Positions 48,273-61,339 are shown, counted from the stretch's first letter. The stretch is DNA of 64,000 bases from Blochmannia endosymbiont of Camponotus sp. (GCF_023586085.1 NZ_CP097757.1:716613-780612); one strand, 5' to 3'. Numbers and translations: made by a program. Notes: generated by a model from the letters alone, not told the origin.

Positions 48273-50828
48273 TCAACAAACAAATCCATTTTCACTCTCT
48301 ACAGATTCCACAACACGCTGTAAACCAACTACACGTTCATCATGAGCGATACGAATTAACATCACTCCTTGAGTATTACGTCTAATGATATTGACTTCAG
48401 AAACACGAGTACGAACCAATCGACCTGAGTCAGTAATCATTACTATTTGATCAGCTTGATTTACTTGTACAGCACCAACTACATTACCATTTCGCTCCGT
48501 AACTTTAATAGAAATAACGCCTTGAGTAGCACGTGACTTAATTGGATATTCTGATTGATTAGTACGTTTTCCAAAACCATTTTGAGTAACAGTAAGAATA
48601 GAACTCTTATCTTTCGGTATAATTAAAGATACTACACGATCACCTTGTAATAAATGAATACCTTTTACCCCAATTGCTGATCGTCCTACACTACGTACTT
48701 GTGTTTCTTTAAACCGCACAACTTTTCCATAAGCAGTAAATAACATTACTTCATTACTACCATCAGTTATGTCAGCACCAATCAATTCATCACCGTCATT
48801 AAGATTCAGCGCAATAATACCAACATTACGTGGTCGACTAAATTCAATTAGTGGTGTTTTTTTTACAACTCCACTACTAGTTGCCATAAAAACTTGATAT
48901 CCTGTTGTGTAATTCTGAATAGGTAAAATAGCAGTTATCCGTTCATTTACATCCAATGGTAACAGATTAATAATCGGTTTGCCTCGTGATCCACGACTAG
49001 CTTCTGGCAATCGATAAACTTTCATCCAATATATACGCCCATAATTAGAAAATAACAAAATCGTATCATGCGTATTAGCTATTAATAATCGAGTAATAAA
49101 ATCTTCTTCTTTAATTCGTGTTGCTAATTTTCCCTTTCCCCCTCGTTTTTGTGCTTCATAATCTGTTAATGGTTGATATTTCACATAACCTTGATATGAC
49201 AAAGTCACTACTACATCCTTTTGATTAATTAAATTTTCAACATTAATATTTTTGATATTACTACTAATTTCAGTACGACGAGGATCATGATATTCCTCTT
49301 TTATAGTCAGTAATTCTTGTCGGATTACAGCCATAAGACATTTTGGATCCTCCAAAATAGAAATCAAATTTTTTATCTTTTCTAATAAACTACTATACTC
49401 TTTTAATAATTTTTCATGTTCTAAGGTGGTAAGTTTATGCAATTTTAAATCTAAAATAGCTTGAGCCTGATCCTTAGTAAGATAATATTGATTATTACAA
49501 ATAGAACTATTTACTTCTGATTGATCAAATTTAGTAAAATTAATGAAATTTGTTTGCCTCATATCAAGAATATTACCCGACTTCCAGGATGACGACATTA
49601 AAACAGAACTAGCTGCCATAGAACTATCAGATTTACGAACCAGATCAATAATTGAGTCAATATTAAATAATGCAATGGCCAATCCCTCTATAATATGAAT
49701 ACGATTACGAGTTTTTTTTAATTCAAACATAACACGACGTACTACTACTGAACGACGATGGCATACAAAAGCAGATAAAACATCTTTTAATGACATAATC
49801 TTTGGTTGACCTTGATGTAAAGCTACCATATTAATGCCAAATGTAGTTTGTAATGGAGTTAAAGAATATAAATTATTCAAAATAATCTCACTGATCGCAT
49901 CACGTTTAATTTCAATAACTATTCGCATACCATCTTTATCAGACTCATCACGTAAATTATATATTCCTTCAATACGTTTTATTTTTGCCAATTCAGCAAT
50001 TTTTTCTAACAATCGAGCCTTATTAACTTGATAAGGAATTTCATATATTACAATAGATTCACGACCACTTTTCACATCAGTCTCAATTTCTGCCCGAGCA
50101 CGAATACAAATTTTCCCTCTTCCAGTACTATATGCTTCTTGAAGACCACTACAATCATTAATAATAGCAGCAGTAGGAAAATCTGGACCTGGAATATATT
50201 GCATTAATCCTTCAGTAGTGATATCCTCGTTATCTATAAATGCTAAACATCCATTAATTACTTCAGAAAGATTGTGTGGAGGGATGTTTGTAGCCATTCC
50301 CACTGCAATCCCAGCAGACCCATTAACTAAAAGATTCGGGATTCTAGCAGGTAACACTCCTGGAATCTTTTCAGTGCCGTCATAATTAAATTCATAATCA
50401 ACAGTTTCCTTTTCTAGATCTAATAACAATTCGTTTGCTATTTTAGACATACGTACTTCAGTGTAACGCATAGCTGCTGCTGGATCTCCATCTACCGATC
50501 CAAAATTACCTTGCCCATCTACTAGAGCATAACGCATTAAAAAAGGTTGTGCCATACGTACAATAGTTTCATATACTGCAGCATCTCCATGAGGATGATA
50601 TTTTCCAATGACATCACCTACTACTCTAGCTGATTTTTTATAACCTCTATTCCAATAGTTGCCAAGCACTTGCATAGCAAATAATACACGCCGATGCACA
50701 GGTTTTAACCCATCTCGTACGTCTGGTAATGCACGTCCAACAATTACCGACATAGCATAATCTAAATAAGAACGCGTTAATTCTTCTTCTACATCAATCT
50801 GTGTAATTTCTTTGGAAAAATTATTCAT
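48273..50828 (-). CDS. gyrA: DNA gyrase subunit A
   Basis: Breakage-reunion subunit of gyrase. It has 851 residues (E. coli 875). The active-site tyrosine lies in [11 protein letters not shown] (about residue 122) and the quinolone-pocket segment [21 protein letters not shown] is wild type. The C-terminal DNA-wrapping domain contains the GyrA box as QKRGGKG (QRRGGKG in E. coli, one conservative change). The C-terminus ends at [12 protein letters not shown], lacking most of the acidic tail of E. coli GyrA. Divergent from ubiG exactly as in E. coli. GyrB is not in the window. Confidence 0.97.
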   Translation of the reverse strand: MNNFSKEITQIDVEEELTRSYLDYAMSVIVGRALPDVRDGLKPVHRRVLFAMQVLGNYWNRGYKKSARVVGDVIGKYHPHGDAAVYETIVRMAQPFLMRYALVDGQGNFGSVDGDPAAAMRYTEVRMSKIANELLLDLEKETVDYEFNYDGTEKIPGVLPARIPNLLVNGSAGIAVGMATNIPPHNLSEVINGCLAFIDNEDITTEGLMQYIPGPDFPTAAIINDCSGLQEAYSTGRGKICIRARAEIETDVKSGRESIVIYEIPYQVNKARLLEKIAELAKIKRIEGIYNLRDESDKDGMRIVIEIKRDAISEIILNNLYSLTPLQTTFGINMVALHQGQPKIMSLKDVLSAFVCHRRSVVVRRVMFELKKTRNRIHIIEGLAIALFNIDSIIDLVRKSDSSMAASSVLMSSSWKSGNILDMRQTNFINFTKFDQSEVNSSICNNQYYLTKDQAQAILDLKLHKLTTLEHEKLLKEYSSLLEKIKNLISILEDPKCLMAVIRQELLTIKEEYHDPRRTEISSNIKNINVENLINQKDVVVTLSYQGYVKYQPLTDYEAQKRGGKGKLATRIKEEDFITRLLIANTHDTILLFSNYGRIYWMKVYRLPEASRGSRGKPIINLLPLDVNERITAILPIQNYTTGYQVFMATSSGVVKKTPLIEFSRPRNVGIIALNLNDGDELIGADITDGSNEVMLFTAYGKVVRFKETQVRSVGRSAIGVKGIHLLQGDRVVSLIIPKDKSSILTVTQNGFGKRTNQSEYPIKSRATQGVISIKVTERNGNVVGAVQVNQADQIVMITDSGRLVRTRVSEVNIIRRNTQGVMLIRIAHDERVVGLQRVVESVESENGFVC

Positions 50829-50957
50829 GCATTTATATCCTCTATTTATTCCTTGATTACATGTATACTAGAAATTAATTACATCATTTATAATCTATAA
50901 TATAAACCATTTAAACAATATAAAATTTAATATTCATTATTTCAGGAAAATCTTAAC

Positions 50958-51692
50958 ATGAAAGACATAATTATCGATAAACTCACAATAACTCAAAAAA
51001 ATATAAATAAAACAAAAATTAGTAAATCCAACGCATCTACATCTCAATGGTGGGGCCCTTACAATATATTTAAACCATTACATCACATCAATTTGACACG
51101 TTTTAATTATATTATCGAACATAGCAACGGACTATTTGGAAAAAAAGTATTAGACGTTGGATGCGGAGGAGGTATTTTATCAGAAAGTATGGCGCAAGCA
51201 GGAGCACAAGTTATTGGATTGGACATAAGTACTTCTGCTTTAGAAGCAGCAAAATTACATGCCTTAAACCAAAACTTAAATATTCATTACATACAAGAAA
51301 CCATAAAATACCATGCTCTCAATCACATTGATTACTATGATGTAATAACTTGTATGGAAGTTTTAGAACATGTACCAGATCCTATATCAATTGTGCATGC
51401 CTGCTCTACCATGATCAAAATAGATGGATCAGTATTTTTCTCTACATTAAACCGTACTTTTAAATCATGGCTATTAGTTATAATAGGCGCTGAATATTTC
51501 TTGCGCCTTATCCAAAAAGGTACTCATAATTTTAATAAATTTATTACTCCATCCGAGTTACTAGAATGGATTGACTCCACTACTTTAGAAGAACAAAACA
51601 TCACTGGCTTATATTATAATCCTTTTACAAAGAAATGTGCCTTAATACACAACATTGATACAAACTATATTTTGCACACTCAACGAAAATAA
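50958..51692 (+). CDS. ubiG: Ubiquinone biosynthesis O-methyltransferase
   Basis: SAM-dependent enzyme for both O-methylations of ubiquinone synthesis. It has 244 residues (E. coli 240). SAM-binding motif I is KVLDVGCGGGILSESMA, followed by GLDIST, YDVITCMEVLEHVPDP and FFSTLNRTFKSWLLVIIGAEY, typical of UbiG. AGGAAA lies about 10 nt before ATG 50958. Ubiquinone links complex I (nuo, 56-64 kb) and DsbB to the terminal oxidases. Confidence 0.95.
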   Translation: MKDIIIDKLTITQKNINKTKISKSNASTSQWWGPYNIFKPLHHINLTRFNYIIEHSNGLFGKKVLDVGCGGGILSESMAQAGAQVIGLDISTSALEAAKLHALNQNLNIHYIQETIKYHALNHIDYYDVITCMEVLEHVPDPISIVHACSTMIKIDGSVFFSTLNRTFKSWLLVIIGAEYFLRLIQKGTHNFNKFITPSELLEWIDSTTLEEQNITGLYYNPFTKKCALIHNIDTNYILHTQRK

Positions 51693-52151
51693 ATACTCCC
51701 ATGTCTAGACAAAGATATTAATATAATTACTCTAATAAATAATAAATATTTATACTATTAAAAGAAAATTTAATATAACAAATATAATCTTCAAAAATAT
51801 AATCCAGATTATATAATCATATTGAAAATAAACAATATTTCCAATAATTCATTAAAAAATAATGCATTTGTTTCGATACGTTTAAAATTAAAAAATAATA
51901 TAATATAATGTAATGGCGGACTTTTGCGATACAGTTAATTACAATTATTTTTTTAAATACTTATACCAAATTGAAATCATGCAACATTCTTCGCTTATAT
52001 TGCTATGTAATTAATTATTATTATTTTTTACACATAAAAATTATGATGTCATCATTAATTCATTATTGTACTACAAATCTAAGCTAGAATTTATTCATAA
52101 CGAATTACTGTGACTAACACTATTAGTATTTTAAAATAGGCATGTACTTAT
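51693..52151. other. Spacer ahead of nrdA
   Basis: About 460 bp. No NrdR-box pair, DnaA box or gene remnant could be recognised. Confidence 0.45.
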
Positions 52152-54434
52152 ATGAATCAAACTCTACTAGTTACTAAACGAAATGGTCATCGCGAACCTA
52201 TTAATCTTGATAAAATTCACCGAGTTATTAATTGGGCCGCAAAAGGCCTGATAAAAGTTTCTGTTTCGCAAGTAGAATTACGTTCTCACATACAATTTTA
52301 TAACGGAATAAAAACTTCTGACATTCAAGAAACCATCATAAAATCAGCAGCAGACTTGATTTCTGAAGAAGAACCAGACTACCAATATCTAGCGGCACGC
52401 TTAGCAGTATTTCATTTACGTAAAAAAGCTTATGGGCAATTTGAACCACCAAAACTTTACAATCATGTATTACGATTAGTAAAAATTGGTAAATATGATA
52501 AACATTTACTAAATGATTACAATGTAGAAGAATTTGAGCAAATGGATACATTTATTGATCATTGGAGAGACATGAATTTTTCATATGCTGCCATAAAACA
52601 ATTGGAAGGAAAATACTTAGTACAAAATCGAGTAACTGGAGAAATTTATGAAAGTGCTCAATTTTTATATATATTAACTGCAGCTTGTTTATTTTCTAAA
52701 TATCCTCAGAAAACTCGCATGAATTATATCAAACAATTTTACAATGCAATTTCAACTTTCAAAATTTCTTTGGCAACACCTATTATGTCTGGAGTACGTA
52801 CACCTACACGCCAATTTAGCTCCTGTGTATTAATCGAATGTGATGATAGTCTCGATTCTATTAATGCAACATCTAGCGCTATTGTAAAATACGTTGCACA
52901 ACGCGCTGGAATAGGTATTAATGCTGGACGCATCAGAGCGCTAGGTAGTCCAATACGTAATGGAGAAGCATTTCATACTGGATGTATTCCATTTTATAAA
53001 CATTTTCAAACAGCAGTAAAATCATGTTCTCAAGGAGGTGTGCGTGGAGGAGCTGCTACATTATTTTATCCTATTTGGCACTTAGAAATAGAAAATTTAC
53101 TTGTCTTAAAAAATAATCGTGGAATAGATTCTAATCGAATACGTCATTTAGACTATGGCGTACAAATCAATAAATTAATGTATCAACGCCTCATTCAAGG
53201 AAAATATATTACACTATTTAGCCCATCCGATGTCCCCGGATTATATGAAGCTTTTTTTACTAATCAAAATGAATTTGAACGATTATATAATATATATGAA
53301 AATAATCACAATATTAGACACCGAAAAATCAAAGCAATAGAACTATTTTCTTTAATGATGCAAGAAAGAGCTTCTACTGGAAGAATTTATATTCAACATA
53401 CAGATCACTGTAATACTCATAGTCCCTTTAATAGTACCACTACACCAATTCGTCAATCTAATTTATGCTTGGAAATAACATTACCAACAAAACCTTTAAA
53501 TAATATTAATGACTATAATGGTGAAATTGCTTTATGCACATTATCTGCTTTCAATCTTGGTAACATTGAAAATCTTGATGACTTATCTGAATTATCTACT
53601 CTAATAGTACGCGCTCTCGATGCTCTATTAGATTATCAAGACTATCCTATTCCTGCTGCACAACGTAGTGCTATAAGAAGACGTTCTTTAGGAATTGGAG
53701 TAATTAATTATGCTTATTATCTAGCAAAACATGGAGTACGCTATTCGGACGGCAGTGCTAATAAACTAACACATCGTACTTTTGAAGCTATTCAATATTA
53801 TCTATTAAAAGCCTCTAATAATTTAGCAAAAGAAAAAGGATCTTGTGAGTGGTTTAATGATACTTCATACGCAAAAGGCATACTACCTATTGATACATAT
53901 AAAAAAGACCTTAATTTTTTTATCAATGAACCATTACATTATAACTGGGAAGATTTACGTACTAAAATTAGACAATATGGATTACGAAACTCTACATTAT
54001 CTGCGCTAATGCCATCAGAAACTTCATCACAAATTTCCAATGCTACTAATGGAATAGAACCTCCTAGAGGTTACATTAGCATAAAAACTTCAAAAGATGG
54101 AGTTTTGCGCCAAGTAGTGCCCGAATTTATTAGGCTAGAATCTGCTTATGAACTATTATGGCAAATACCAAATAATCGAGGATATCTACAATTGGTAGGA
54201 ATTATGCAAAAATTTATTGATCAATCCATTTCAACTAATACTAATTACGATCCATCTCGTTTTCCAGGATCCAAAGTTCCCATAAAACAACTACTTGCAG
54301 ATCTATTATACGCATATAGACTTGGTATTAAAACATTGTACTACCATAACACTCGTGATGGTTCTCAAGATACGCATAAAATAATATCACATAATCAATC
54401 CAATATATGTACTAGTGATGCTTGTATAATTTAA
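52152..54434 (+). CDS. nrdA: Ribonucleotide reductase class Ia, alpha subunit
   Basis: Reduces ribonucleoside diphosphates to deoxy forms using the NrdB radical. It has 760 residues (E. coli 761). The N-terminal ATP cone (about 4-95: LLVTKRNGHREPINLDKI), the redox cysteine in FSSCVLIE, the SNLCLEI thiyl cysteine and the C-terminal electron-relay pair CTSDAC are all present. First of nrdA-nrdB-yfaE in E. coli order. Confidence 0.97.
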   Translation: MNQTLLVTKRNGHREPINLDKIHRVINWAAKGLIKVSVSQVELRSHIQFYNGIKTSDIQETIIKSAADLISEEEPDYQYLAARLAVFHLRKKAYGQFEPPKLYNHVLRLVKIGKYDKHLLNDYNVEEFEQMDTFIDHWRDMNFSYAAIKQLEGKYLVQNRVTGEIYESAQFLYILTAACLFSKYPQKTRMNYIKQFYNAISTFKISLATPIMSGVRTPTRQFSSCVLIECDDSLDSINATSSAIVKYVAQRAGIGINAGRIRALGSPIRNGEAFHTGCIPFYKHFQTAVKSCSQGGVRGGAATLFYPIWHLEIENLLVLKNNRGIDSNRIRHLDYGVQINKLMYQRLIQGKYITLFSPSDVPGLYEAFFTNQNEFERLYNIYENNHNIRHRKIKAIELFSLMMQERASTGRIYIQHTDHCNTHSPFNSTTTPIRQSNLCLEITLPTKPLNNINDYNGEIALCTLSAFNLGNIENLDDLSELSTLIVRALDALLDYQDYPIPAAQRSAIRRRSLGIGVINYAYYLAKHGVRYSDGSANKLTHRTFEAIQYYLLKASNNLAKEKGSCEWFNDTSYAKGILPIDTYKKDLNFFINEPLHYNWEDLRTKIRQYGLRNSTLSALMPSETSSQISNATNGIEPPRGYISIKTSKDGVLRQVVPEFIRLESAYELLWQIPNNRGYLQLVGIMQKFIDQSISTNTNYDPSRFPGSKVPIKQLLADLLYAYRLGIKTLYYHNTRDGSQDTHKIISHNQSNICTSDACII

Positions 54435-54502
54435 AAATACGGTTACTATTATCTATAGTCTAAATCATATTATTCATGGTTCACTGTAATATAGGAATAG
54501 AA

Positions 54503-55633
54503 ATGGCTTATACAACTTTCTCTCAAAACAAAAACAATCAACTACTCGAACCAATGTTTTTGGGACAACCAGTGAATATTGCTCGATTTGACCAACAAAA
54601 ACATTCTATTTTTGAAAAACTAATCGAAAAACAACTTTCTTTCTTTTGGCGCCCAGAAGAAATAGATATTTCCAAAGATCGGATAGATTTTCAGTCATTA
54701 CCAGAGCATGAAAAACACATTTTTATTAGCAATTTAAAATATCAAACATTATTAGATTCTATTCAAGGACGTAGTCCTAATATAGCTCTACTACCATTAA
54801 TTTCAATACCAGAACTGGAGACTTGGGTAGAAACTTGGTCATTTTTTGAAACTATCCACTCTCGTTCTTATACTCATATTATCCGTAATATTGTGAATCA
54901 TCCGTCTTTAATATTCGATGATATCATTAGTAATAAAGAAATTTTAAAACGTGCTAAGGATATCGCAATGTACTATGATAATTTAATTGAATTAACCAGT
55001 TATTATCATATTTTAGGACCTGGAATCCATCATATTAATAATAAAACTGTCACAGTAAACTTACATGAACTTAAAAAAAAGTTATATTTGTGTCTAATTA
55101 GCGTTAACGTGTTAGAAGCTATTCGTTTTTATGTAAGTTTCGCTTGCTCTTTTGCATTTGCTGAACGAAAACTCATGGAAGGCAACGCAAAAATTATACG
55201 ATTTATAGCTCGTGATGAAGCCTTACATTTAAACTCTACCCAACATATCCTCAATCTAATGCGCTCTAGATTAGATGATCCAGAAATGGCTGACATCAGC
55301 GCAGAATGCCAAGAAGAAAGTTATAATCTATTCTTAATGGCTGCAGAACAAGAAAAAAATTGGGCTAAATATTTGTTCAAAGATGGTTCTATGATAGGTT
55401 TAAACAAAGATATCCTTTGTCAATACATTGAATACATTACTAATATGCGTATGCAGGCAATCGGGTTGCAAATACCCTTTAATACTAAATCTAATGTAAT
55501 ACCCTGGATCAATTCTTGGCTATCATCAGACAATGTCCAAGTAGCACCCCAAGAAGTAGAAGCTAGTTCTTATCTAGTCGGACAAATAGATGCTAATATT
55601 AAGGACGATGAATTTAATGATTTTCAACTGTAA
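54503..55633 (+). CDS. nrdB: Ribonucleotide reductase class Ia, beta subunit
   Basis: Carries the diiron-tyrosyl radical. It has 376 residues, as in E. coli. The radical tyrosine is Y123 in HSRSYTHII (Y122 without Met), with iron ligands D85, E116 and H119 and the second EAIRF...ARDEALH set. The C-terminus FNDFQL is the tail that docks to NrdA (SNFQL in E. coli). The frame is open from 54476, but ATG 54503 with AGGA just upstream gives MAYTTFSQ as in E. coli. Confidence 0.97.
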   Translation: MAYTTFSQNKNNQLLEPMFLGQPVNIARFDQQKHSIFEKLIEKQLSFFWRPEEIDISKDRIDFQSLPEHEKHIFISNLKYQTLLDSIQGRSPNIALLPLISIPELETWVETWSFFETIHSRSYTHIIRNIVNHPSLIFDDIISNKEILKRAKDIAMYYDNLIELTSYYHILGPGIHHINNKTVTVNLHELKKKLYLCLISVNVLEAIRFYVSFACSFAFAERKLMEGNAKIIRFIARDEALHLNSTQHILNLMRSRLDDPEMADISAECQEESYNLFLMAAEQEKNWAKYLFKDGSMIGLNKDILCQYIEYITNMRMQAIGLQIPFNTKSNVIPWINSWLSSDNVQVAPQEVEASSYLVGQIDANIKDDEFNDFQL

Positions 55634-55898
55634 AATATTTATTTTTTCAGAAAAATCTCTAAATATTCAATTTTATTACAATAATAAAACATATCGTTCT
55701 TTGTTAGAAGCCTTGGAAGTGCACCATATACCACTGCTAAATTATCAATGCCGATCAGGCTATTGCGGTAGTTGTCGCGCCTTATTAATAAAAGGAAAAG
55801 TACAATATTATAAAGAACCTTTAAGCTATATTAATTCCAATGAAATTCTGACTTGCTGTAGCGCTCCTATAGAACACATTATATTAAAACTGTTGTGA
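55617..55898 (+). CDS. yfaE: 2Fe-2S ferredoxin YfaE
   Basis: Small ferredoxin that helps regenerate and maintain the NrdB diiron-radical cofactor in E. coli. It has 93 residues from ATG 55617 (E. coli 84). The cluster ligands are CRSGYCGSC plus the later cysteine in LTCCSAP. Upstream in-frame starts at 55590 and 55608 exist; AAGGA at 55601-55605 fits 55617 best. Its start overlaps the 3' end of nrdB, implying coupled translation. Confidence 0.92.
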   Translation: MIFNCKIFIFSEKSLNIQFYYNNKTYRSLLEALEVHHIPLLNYQCRSGYCGSCRALLIKGKVQYYKEPLSYINSNEILTCCSAPIEHIILKLL

Positions 55899-56020
55899 TA
55901 CATTTCAATCATGTTTTCATTAAAATGTACTCATGAAAAAATTAATTTATTAAATTATGCATATCATGTATTAAAAAAATTTATAAGCAACTTTTATTAT
56001 GTAATAATGACCCAATCGCA

Positions 56021-57490
56021 TTACCTAAATAAATGAATGAAGTAAATTATGGGTTGCGGATATAGCCCTAACAATAATATAAAAAAAGATACAATAATCA
56101 CTAATATTCCATTTGGAGTAACAACCCAACTAGACGCAGCACTTGAATTAATACTGAAATAATTTATACTAGGATTGAGGTATAAATTTATTATAATTCT
56201 TAAGTAATAAATTATACCAATCACACTACTCATTGCTACGAAAATAGTAAGCCACCATAATTGACTATTTATTCCTAATACAAATAAATAAAATTTGCCA
56301 ATAAAACCCAATGTCATTGGTATGCCTGCTAAAGATAATATTATAATTGTAAATAGTATTGATAAAATTGGTTGATGCCAAAAAAGACCACGATATGTAA
56401 ATAACACATCTGTATCATATGAATCAGAATAAAAAACTGACATTATAGAAATAACACCAAACGCCCCTATATTAGCAAGCAAATAACTTATTAGATAAAT
56501 ACCAATGGCTTCTAAAGCCATTGAATTAGTTTGTAATGCTGCAATTACACCAATTAATGTATAACCTACATGCGCAATCGAAGAATAAGCTAAAACTCGC
56601 TTAATATTATTTTGTTTAATAGCCATTAAATTTCCAAATAGCGTTGAACAACATGCGGTTCCTGATAAAAATATATAAAATATCTGATTATATTGATCAG
56701 GAAAAACCATAAACAGTCGTATCAAAACTGATATAATAGCTATTTTACTACTAGTTGTTAGGTACAGAGATACTGAAGATGGAGCTCCTTGATATACGTC
56801 GGGAGTCCATAAATGAAACGGAACTAATGACAATTTAAACCCAAATCCAATCATCACCATACCCAATCCTATAATTAATAACAATATAGACTGATGCGAT
56901 GTGATGAGATTTAATACACGGATAATACTGGTAAAAGATAAACAACCAGTTACAGCATATATCAACGCTATACCAAACAATATAAACGATGAAGATATCC
57001 CAGACAATATAATATATTTAATACTTGCTTCTAAAGAAAATTTTTTAAAGAAAGAATAACCTATTAATCCAAATAACGGCAACGAAATTAATTCTATTCC
57101 CAAAAACAATATACCCAAATGACTTGTACTCGCTAATAGCATCCCACCAATACTGGAAATAAGTAACAGCAAATAAAACTCATCCCGATTACTTGGATAA
57201 CTCAGTAACCAACTATAAGCTAATATAGCACTTGCTAAACTAGAAACTAACACCAATATTATATAGAATATAGCAAAATTGTCTATACATATTGATTGAC
57301 AAATATTTTGAATACCTTGACGTCGTACTATTTCAAGTGACACCATCGCTATAATCAATCCAAATATTGTCAATAAAGCATGTAAAAATAAATTACGTCG
57401 ATATGCAATAGATAACAAAATAATGACCGTTGTCGCGCCAATAATTAGTACAGGCAATAATGCAATTATTTGTATCCAAGTTATTATCAT
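56021..57490 (-). CDS. nuoN: NADH-quinone oxidoreductase subunit N
   Basis: Antiporter-like membrane subunit of complex I in proton pumping. It has 489 residues (E. coli 485), about 14 hydrophobic helices. [42 protein letters not shown] and [18 protein letters not shown] are conserved with the lysine and glutamate positions of the proton channel. Last gene of the operon, 35 nt after nuoM. Confidence 0.96.
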   Translation of the reverse strand: MIITWIQIIALLPVLIIGATTVIILLSIAYRRNLFLHALLTIFGLIIAMVSLEIVRRQGIQNICQSICIDNFAIFYIILVLVSSLASAILAYSWLLSYPSNRDEFYLLLLISSIGGMLLASTSHLGILFLGIELISLPLFGLIGYSFFKKFSLEASIKYIILSGISSSFILFGIALIYAVTGCLSFTSIIRVLNLITSHQSILLLIIGLGMVMIGFGFKLSLVPFHLWTPDVYQGAPSSVSLYLTTSSKIAIISVLIRLFMVFPDQYNQIFYIFLSGTACCSTLFGNLMAIKQNNIKRVLAYSSIAHVGYTLIGVIAALQTNSMALEAIGIYLISYLLANIGAFGVISIMSVFYSDSYDTDVLFTYRGLFWHQPILSILFTIIILSLAGIPMTLGFIGKFYLFVLGINSQLWWLTIFVAMSSVIGIIYYLRIIINLYLNPSINYFSINSSAASSWVVTPNGILVIIVSFFILLLGLYPQPIIYFIHLFR

Positions 57491-57525
57491 TAAGAATTAA
57501 TGCCCTATGATGTATTACAATGTAA

Positions 57526-59067
57526 TTATATTGAATAATTATATTCTTTTAACCAAACATAAATACTTTGCATAGTTATACATGAAGTATCCAAAATATA
57601 TTGCGGGAAAAAACCAAGTAAAAAAATACACGATAATAATATTATATTGATACACTTTTCTCGTAATGTCATATTCGTTAACAGTTTACTTCTACTACCA
57701 GTACAAATTAATATTGGACCATAATACATACGTTGTATCAAAATAAGAGAATAAATTGATGACAATATTATCCCAAAACAAGCTAGTATTGTAATTACAG
57801 GAGCTACTTTAAAATTACCAAATAAAATAGTCACTTCTCCAATAAAATTTCCAGTTCCTGGTAATCCTAATGTTGCCGCCGCAAAAAATAAAGAAAATGC
57901 AGGAATTAAATGTAGACGACTCCATAGTCCTCCCATTAAACGCATATCTCTAGTATGTATTCGTTCATATAATTGACCAAAAAGTATAAACATTCCAGCG
58001 ACCGACAAACTATGAGAAATCATTTGTACAACAGCACCTTGATATGACAATTGAACGCCACTATAAACCGCAATTAATACAAATCCCATATGAGATATAC
58101 TAGCATATGCAATTAAACGCTTAACATCAGTTTGTGCGCATGCCATACAAGCTCCATAAAAAATATTTAATAAACCTAAACACATAGCAATCGGGGCAAA
58201 AGCTTTCGAAGCACAAGGAAATAACGGCAAAATAAATCGGAAAAATCCATAAGCTGCTGTTTTTAGTAAAATTCCTGCTAAATCTACTGACCCAGCAGTA
58301 GGAGCGTGGCTGTTAACATCTGGCAACCATGCATGAAATGGAACAATTGGCATTTTTACTGCAAAAGCAAAAAAAAATCCTAACATAATCAAATATTCCA
58401 TGTTCGATGATAACATAGTGTTCAATAAATCTTGGTAACTAAAAGACCACACTCCGTTCATATTATAATTTATAGTCACAAGAGCAATAATAGAAACCAA
58501 CATTAATAACCCACTAAATTGAGTATAAACGAAAAATTTAATAGCAGTATTAATACGATCACTTCTGTTTACTTCTTTATGTCCCCATAAAGATATTAAA
58601 AAATACATCGGAACAAGCATTATTTCCCAGAAAAAAAAGAATAAAAACATATCAATTGACAAAAAAACACCGATAACTCCACCTAAAATCCATAACAAAT
58701 TGAGATAAAAAAGACCTGGATAACGATTAATTTCACACCAAGAACATAACACTGCCATACATCCTAAAAAACCGGATAATGTCACCATTAACAAAGAAAA
58801 TCCATCCAACGCTAAATGAAAATTAATCCCAAATCTTGGAATCCAAGGATATACATATTCTAATTGCCATTGAGGAAATACATACCCTGTTGAATATACA
58901 TCCAATACATTATTACACTTATTTTTCCATATAAACAAAGTAATAAAAAATGTCATACTCATTCCAGATAAAGCAACCCAACGAGGCATCCAATACCCAA
59001 TACGTTCTGATTGCCAACATAACAATCCGAAAGCAAAAGGAATAAATATTAAGATAAGTAATAACAT
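57526..59067 (-). CDS. nuoM: NADH-quinone oxidoreductase subunit M
   Basis: Second antiporter-like subunit of complex I. It has 513 residues (E. coli 509) with about 14 helices. FFFWEIMLVPMYFLISLWGHK with the conserved channel glutamate, FFAFAVKMPIVPFHAWLPDVNSHAPTAGSVDLAGILLK and LPGTGNFIGE are present. Lies 78 nt downstream of nuoL. Confidence 0.96.
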   Translation of the reverse strand: MLLLILIFIPFAFGLLCWQSERIGYWMPRWVALSGMSMTFFITLFIWKNKCNNVLDVYSTGYVFPQWQLEYVYPWIPRFGINFHLALDGFSLLMVTLSGFLGCMAVLCSWCEINRYPGLFYLNLLWILGGVIGVFLSIDMFLFFFFWEIMLVPMYFLISLWGHKEVNRSDRINTAIKFFVYTQFSGLLMLVSIIALVTINYNMNGVWSFSYQDLLNTMLSSNMEYLIMLGFFFAFAVKMPIVPFHAWLPDVNSHAPTAGSVDLAGILLKTAAYGFFRFILPLFPCASKAFAPIAMCLGLLNIFYGACMACAQTDVKRLIAYASISHMGFVLIAVYSGVQLSYQGAVVQMISHSLSVAGMFILFGQLYERIHTRDMRLMGGLWSRLHLIPAFSLFFAAATLGLPGTGNFIGEVTILFGNFKVAPVITILACFGIILSSIYSLILIQRMYYGPILICTGSRSKLLTNMTLREKCINIILLSCIFLLGFFPQYILDTSCITMQSIYVWLKEYNYSI

Positions 59068-59145
59068 ACTATTTTATTTTTCTCTCTAAAACATACATGC
59101 TAATATTTATGTTTTTTCACATACATCCAACTATATTGAACCAAC

Positions 59146-61035
59146 TTACACATGATCATAAATTAAAATCATAATGAGTATAATCACTGCTCCTATATTC
59201 ATCGAAACTATATACCAATTTAGTTTCCCATTTGCACTCAATGCCAAACCACTCTTAAGCCAACATAACAATGATGTGAAAATATTTATGATTGTATTAA
59301 CTGGATCAGAACAAGATAATTTTTTTGTTATAACCAAATATGGTTTTACAAATATTAATTTATATAACCAATCAAACCCCCATCCATAGTAACATAACAA
59401 TATTATGTATCGCTTTACTATTTCAGATAAATGAGGCCTCCTAATCTGTCTTGTAATACTATTTAAAGAATCCAGCCAAAAAATCGAAGCAAACCAAATC
59501 CCAAAAATAACTAAAAACCCAGATGCTATTTCAAAATATACTTGGCTATAATTACATACTGTATTGGTATTAGTACCCACGATATCTACTGATAAAGGTA
59601 ACTTTATCCATCCACCAATAAACGTAGACAATAACAACAACACAACTAAAGGAAAATTTTGAGTAATTTTATTACATATACGTGGTTTTATTTTATTAGA
59701 ACCATGAAACACAACAAAAATCATACGAAACGTATAAATAGGTGTCAAAAATATCCCTATCAATCCCGAAAACAAGAAAAAATAATCATGATTAACCAAG
59801 GTTTTTAACATAATTAATTCTTTCGAATAAAATCCAGCAGTAACTATAGGAATTCCAGATAAAGATGCGCCACCTATTAAAAAACATACATAAATGAAAG
59901 GTATAGATTTATATAATCCTCCCATTTTAAAAATATTTTGTTCATGTCTACAAGCATAAATTAATGAACCTGCAGCTAAAAATAACAATGCTTTAAAAAA
60001 AGCATGCGTTACTACATGAAACATAGCAGCTCCCCAATGGCGTCCTCCTAGGGCTAAAAACATGTATCCTATTTGACTAATAGTAGAATATGCTAAGATT
60101 TTTTTAATATTACTTTGTAATAACGCGGAACAACCGAACAACACTATAGTCAACGAACCAATAACACCGGTCAAATATAAAATATTTGGAGTCATCGAAA
60201 AAAAATTACTCATACGAATTATTAAATATACACCAGAAGTCACCATAGTAGCTGCATGGATTAATGCCGACACCGGAGTTGGACCAACCATAGCACTTGT
60301 TAGCCAATTTTGTAAAGGTAATTGAGCCGATTTTCCTATTGCTCCAATGAGCAACATAAAAGATATGCATGTAGTATCACTTAAAAAATGATACGATGAA
60401 GGAAATTTGAGTTCTAATGCTAATAATTTACTAAAACTTAAAGTTTGATATTGATCAAAAATCATAAATAATGCGCATATCAAACATATATCTCCAAAAC
60501 GTGTTATAACAAATGCCTTTAGCGCTGCCATTCCATTTCTAAAATCAACATAATAAAACCCAATTAATAAATAACTACATAAACCTACACCTTCCCATCC
60601 AAAATACATCAACAATAAATTATCTGATAATACTAAAAGAATCATATTAGCCATAAATAAATTAGTATAAGCAAAAAAGCGAGAATAACCTTCACATCCG
60701 CTCATATACCAAGCAGCATATAAATGAATAATAAATCCAACTCCAGTTATTAATGACAACATTATCAAGGATAATCCATCTAACCTAAGCGTTACAGTAA
60801 TATATAAAGCATTAATAGCAAACCACGTCCAAAGATTCTGCACGAACACAAAATTCATGTCATTACCAGTATCACAATAAAAATTAAACATTACACATAT
60901 AGTAACAAACAGCGATAAACCTACCGTACCCACTCCTATTATAGCGGAAATATTTTCAGACCATCTTCCTTGAGAAATAGCTAATATAGTAAATCCTAAA
61001 AACGGAAATAATATAGTTAAAAAAAGTAGATTCAT
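59146..61035 (-). CDS. nuoL: NADH-quinone oxidoreductase subunit L
   Basis: Distal antiporter-like subunit with the long lateral helix of complex I. It has 629 residues (E. coli 613). [60 protein letters not shown] and the C-terminal amphipathic and transmembrane segments that form the lateral arm are recognisable. Overlaps nuoK by 4 nt. Confidence 0.96.
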   Translation of the reverse strand: MNLLFLTILFPFLGFTILAISQGRWSENISAIIGVGTVGLSLFVTICVMFNFYCDTGNDMNFVFVQNLWTWFAINALYITVTLRLDGLSLIMLSLITGVGFIIHLYAAWYMSGCEGYSRFFAYTNLFMANMILLVLSDNLLLMYFGWEGVGLCSYLLIGFYYVDFRNGMAALKAFVITRFGDICLICALFMIFDQYQTLSFSKLLALELKFPSSYHFLSDTTCISFMLLIGAIGKSAQLPLQNWLTSAMVGPTPVSALIHAATMVTSGVYLIIRMSNFFSMTPNILYLTGVIGSLTIVLFGCSALLQSNIKKILAYSTISQIGYMFLALGGRHWGAAMFHVVTHAFFKALLFLAAGSLIYACRHEQNIFKMGGLYKSIPFIYVCFLIGGASLSGIPIVTAGFYSKELIMLKTLVNHDYFFLFSGLIGIFLTPIYTFRMIFVVFHGSNKIKPRICNKITQNFPLVVLLLLSTFIGGWIKLPLSVDIVGTNTNTVCNYSQVYFEIASGFLVIFGIWFASIFWLDSLNSITRQIRRPHLSEIVKRYIILLCYYGWGFDWLYKLIFVKPYLVITKKLSCSDPVNTIINIFTSLLCWLKSGLALSANGKLNWYIVSMNIGAVIILIMILIYDHV

Positions 61036-61334
61036 CCACGCATCCCACTAATTTTATCAATATGCAATGTGTGACAACGACGGTATAATTGAAGTAATAA
61101 AGCTAAAGAAATTGCAGATTCAGAAGCAGCTAAAGTAATTACTAATATATATATAACTTGACCATCTGATTGCCCCAAATATGATCCTACAATTACAAAA
61201 GCTGAAGCAGCTGCATTCAGCATAATTTCTAGCCCTAATAATATAAATAACATATTGCGTCTTATTATTAGACCAACTAATCCTAATATGAATAAAATTA
61301 TAGATAAACTAAGACCATGCGATAAAGGAATCAT
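61032..61334 (-). CDS. nuoK: NADH-quinone oxidoreductase subunit K
   Basis: Small three-helix subunit of complex I (MrpC-like). It has 100 residues, as in E. coli. [19 protein letters not shown] opens the protein and [14 protein letters not shown] holds the conserved membrane glutamate; a second glutamate follows in [16 protein letters not shown]. It sits 5 nt after nuoJ and overlaps nuoL by 4 nt. Confidence 0.96.
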   Translation of the reverse strand: MIPLSHGLSLSIILFILGLVGLIIRRNMLFILLGLEIMLNAAASAFVIVGSYLGQSDGQVIYILVITLAASESAISLALLLQLYRRCHTLHIDKISGMRG

Positions 61335-61339
61335 ATTTT

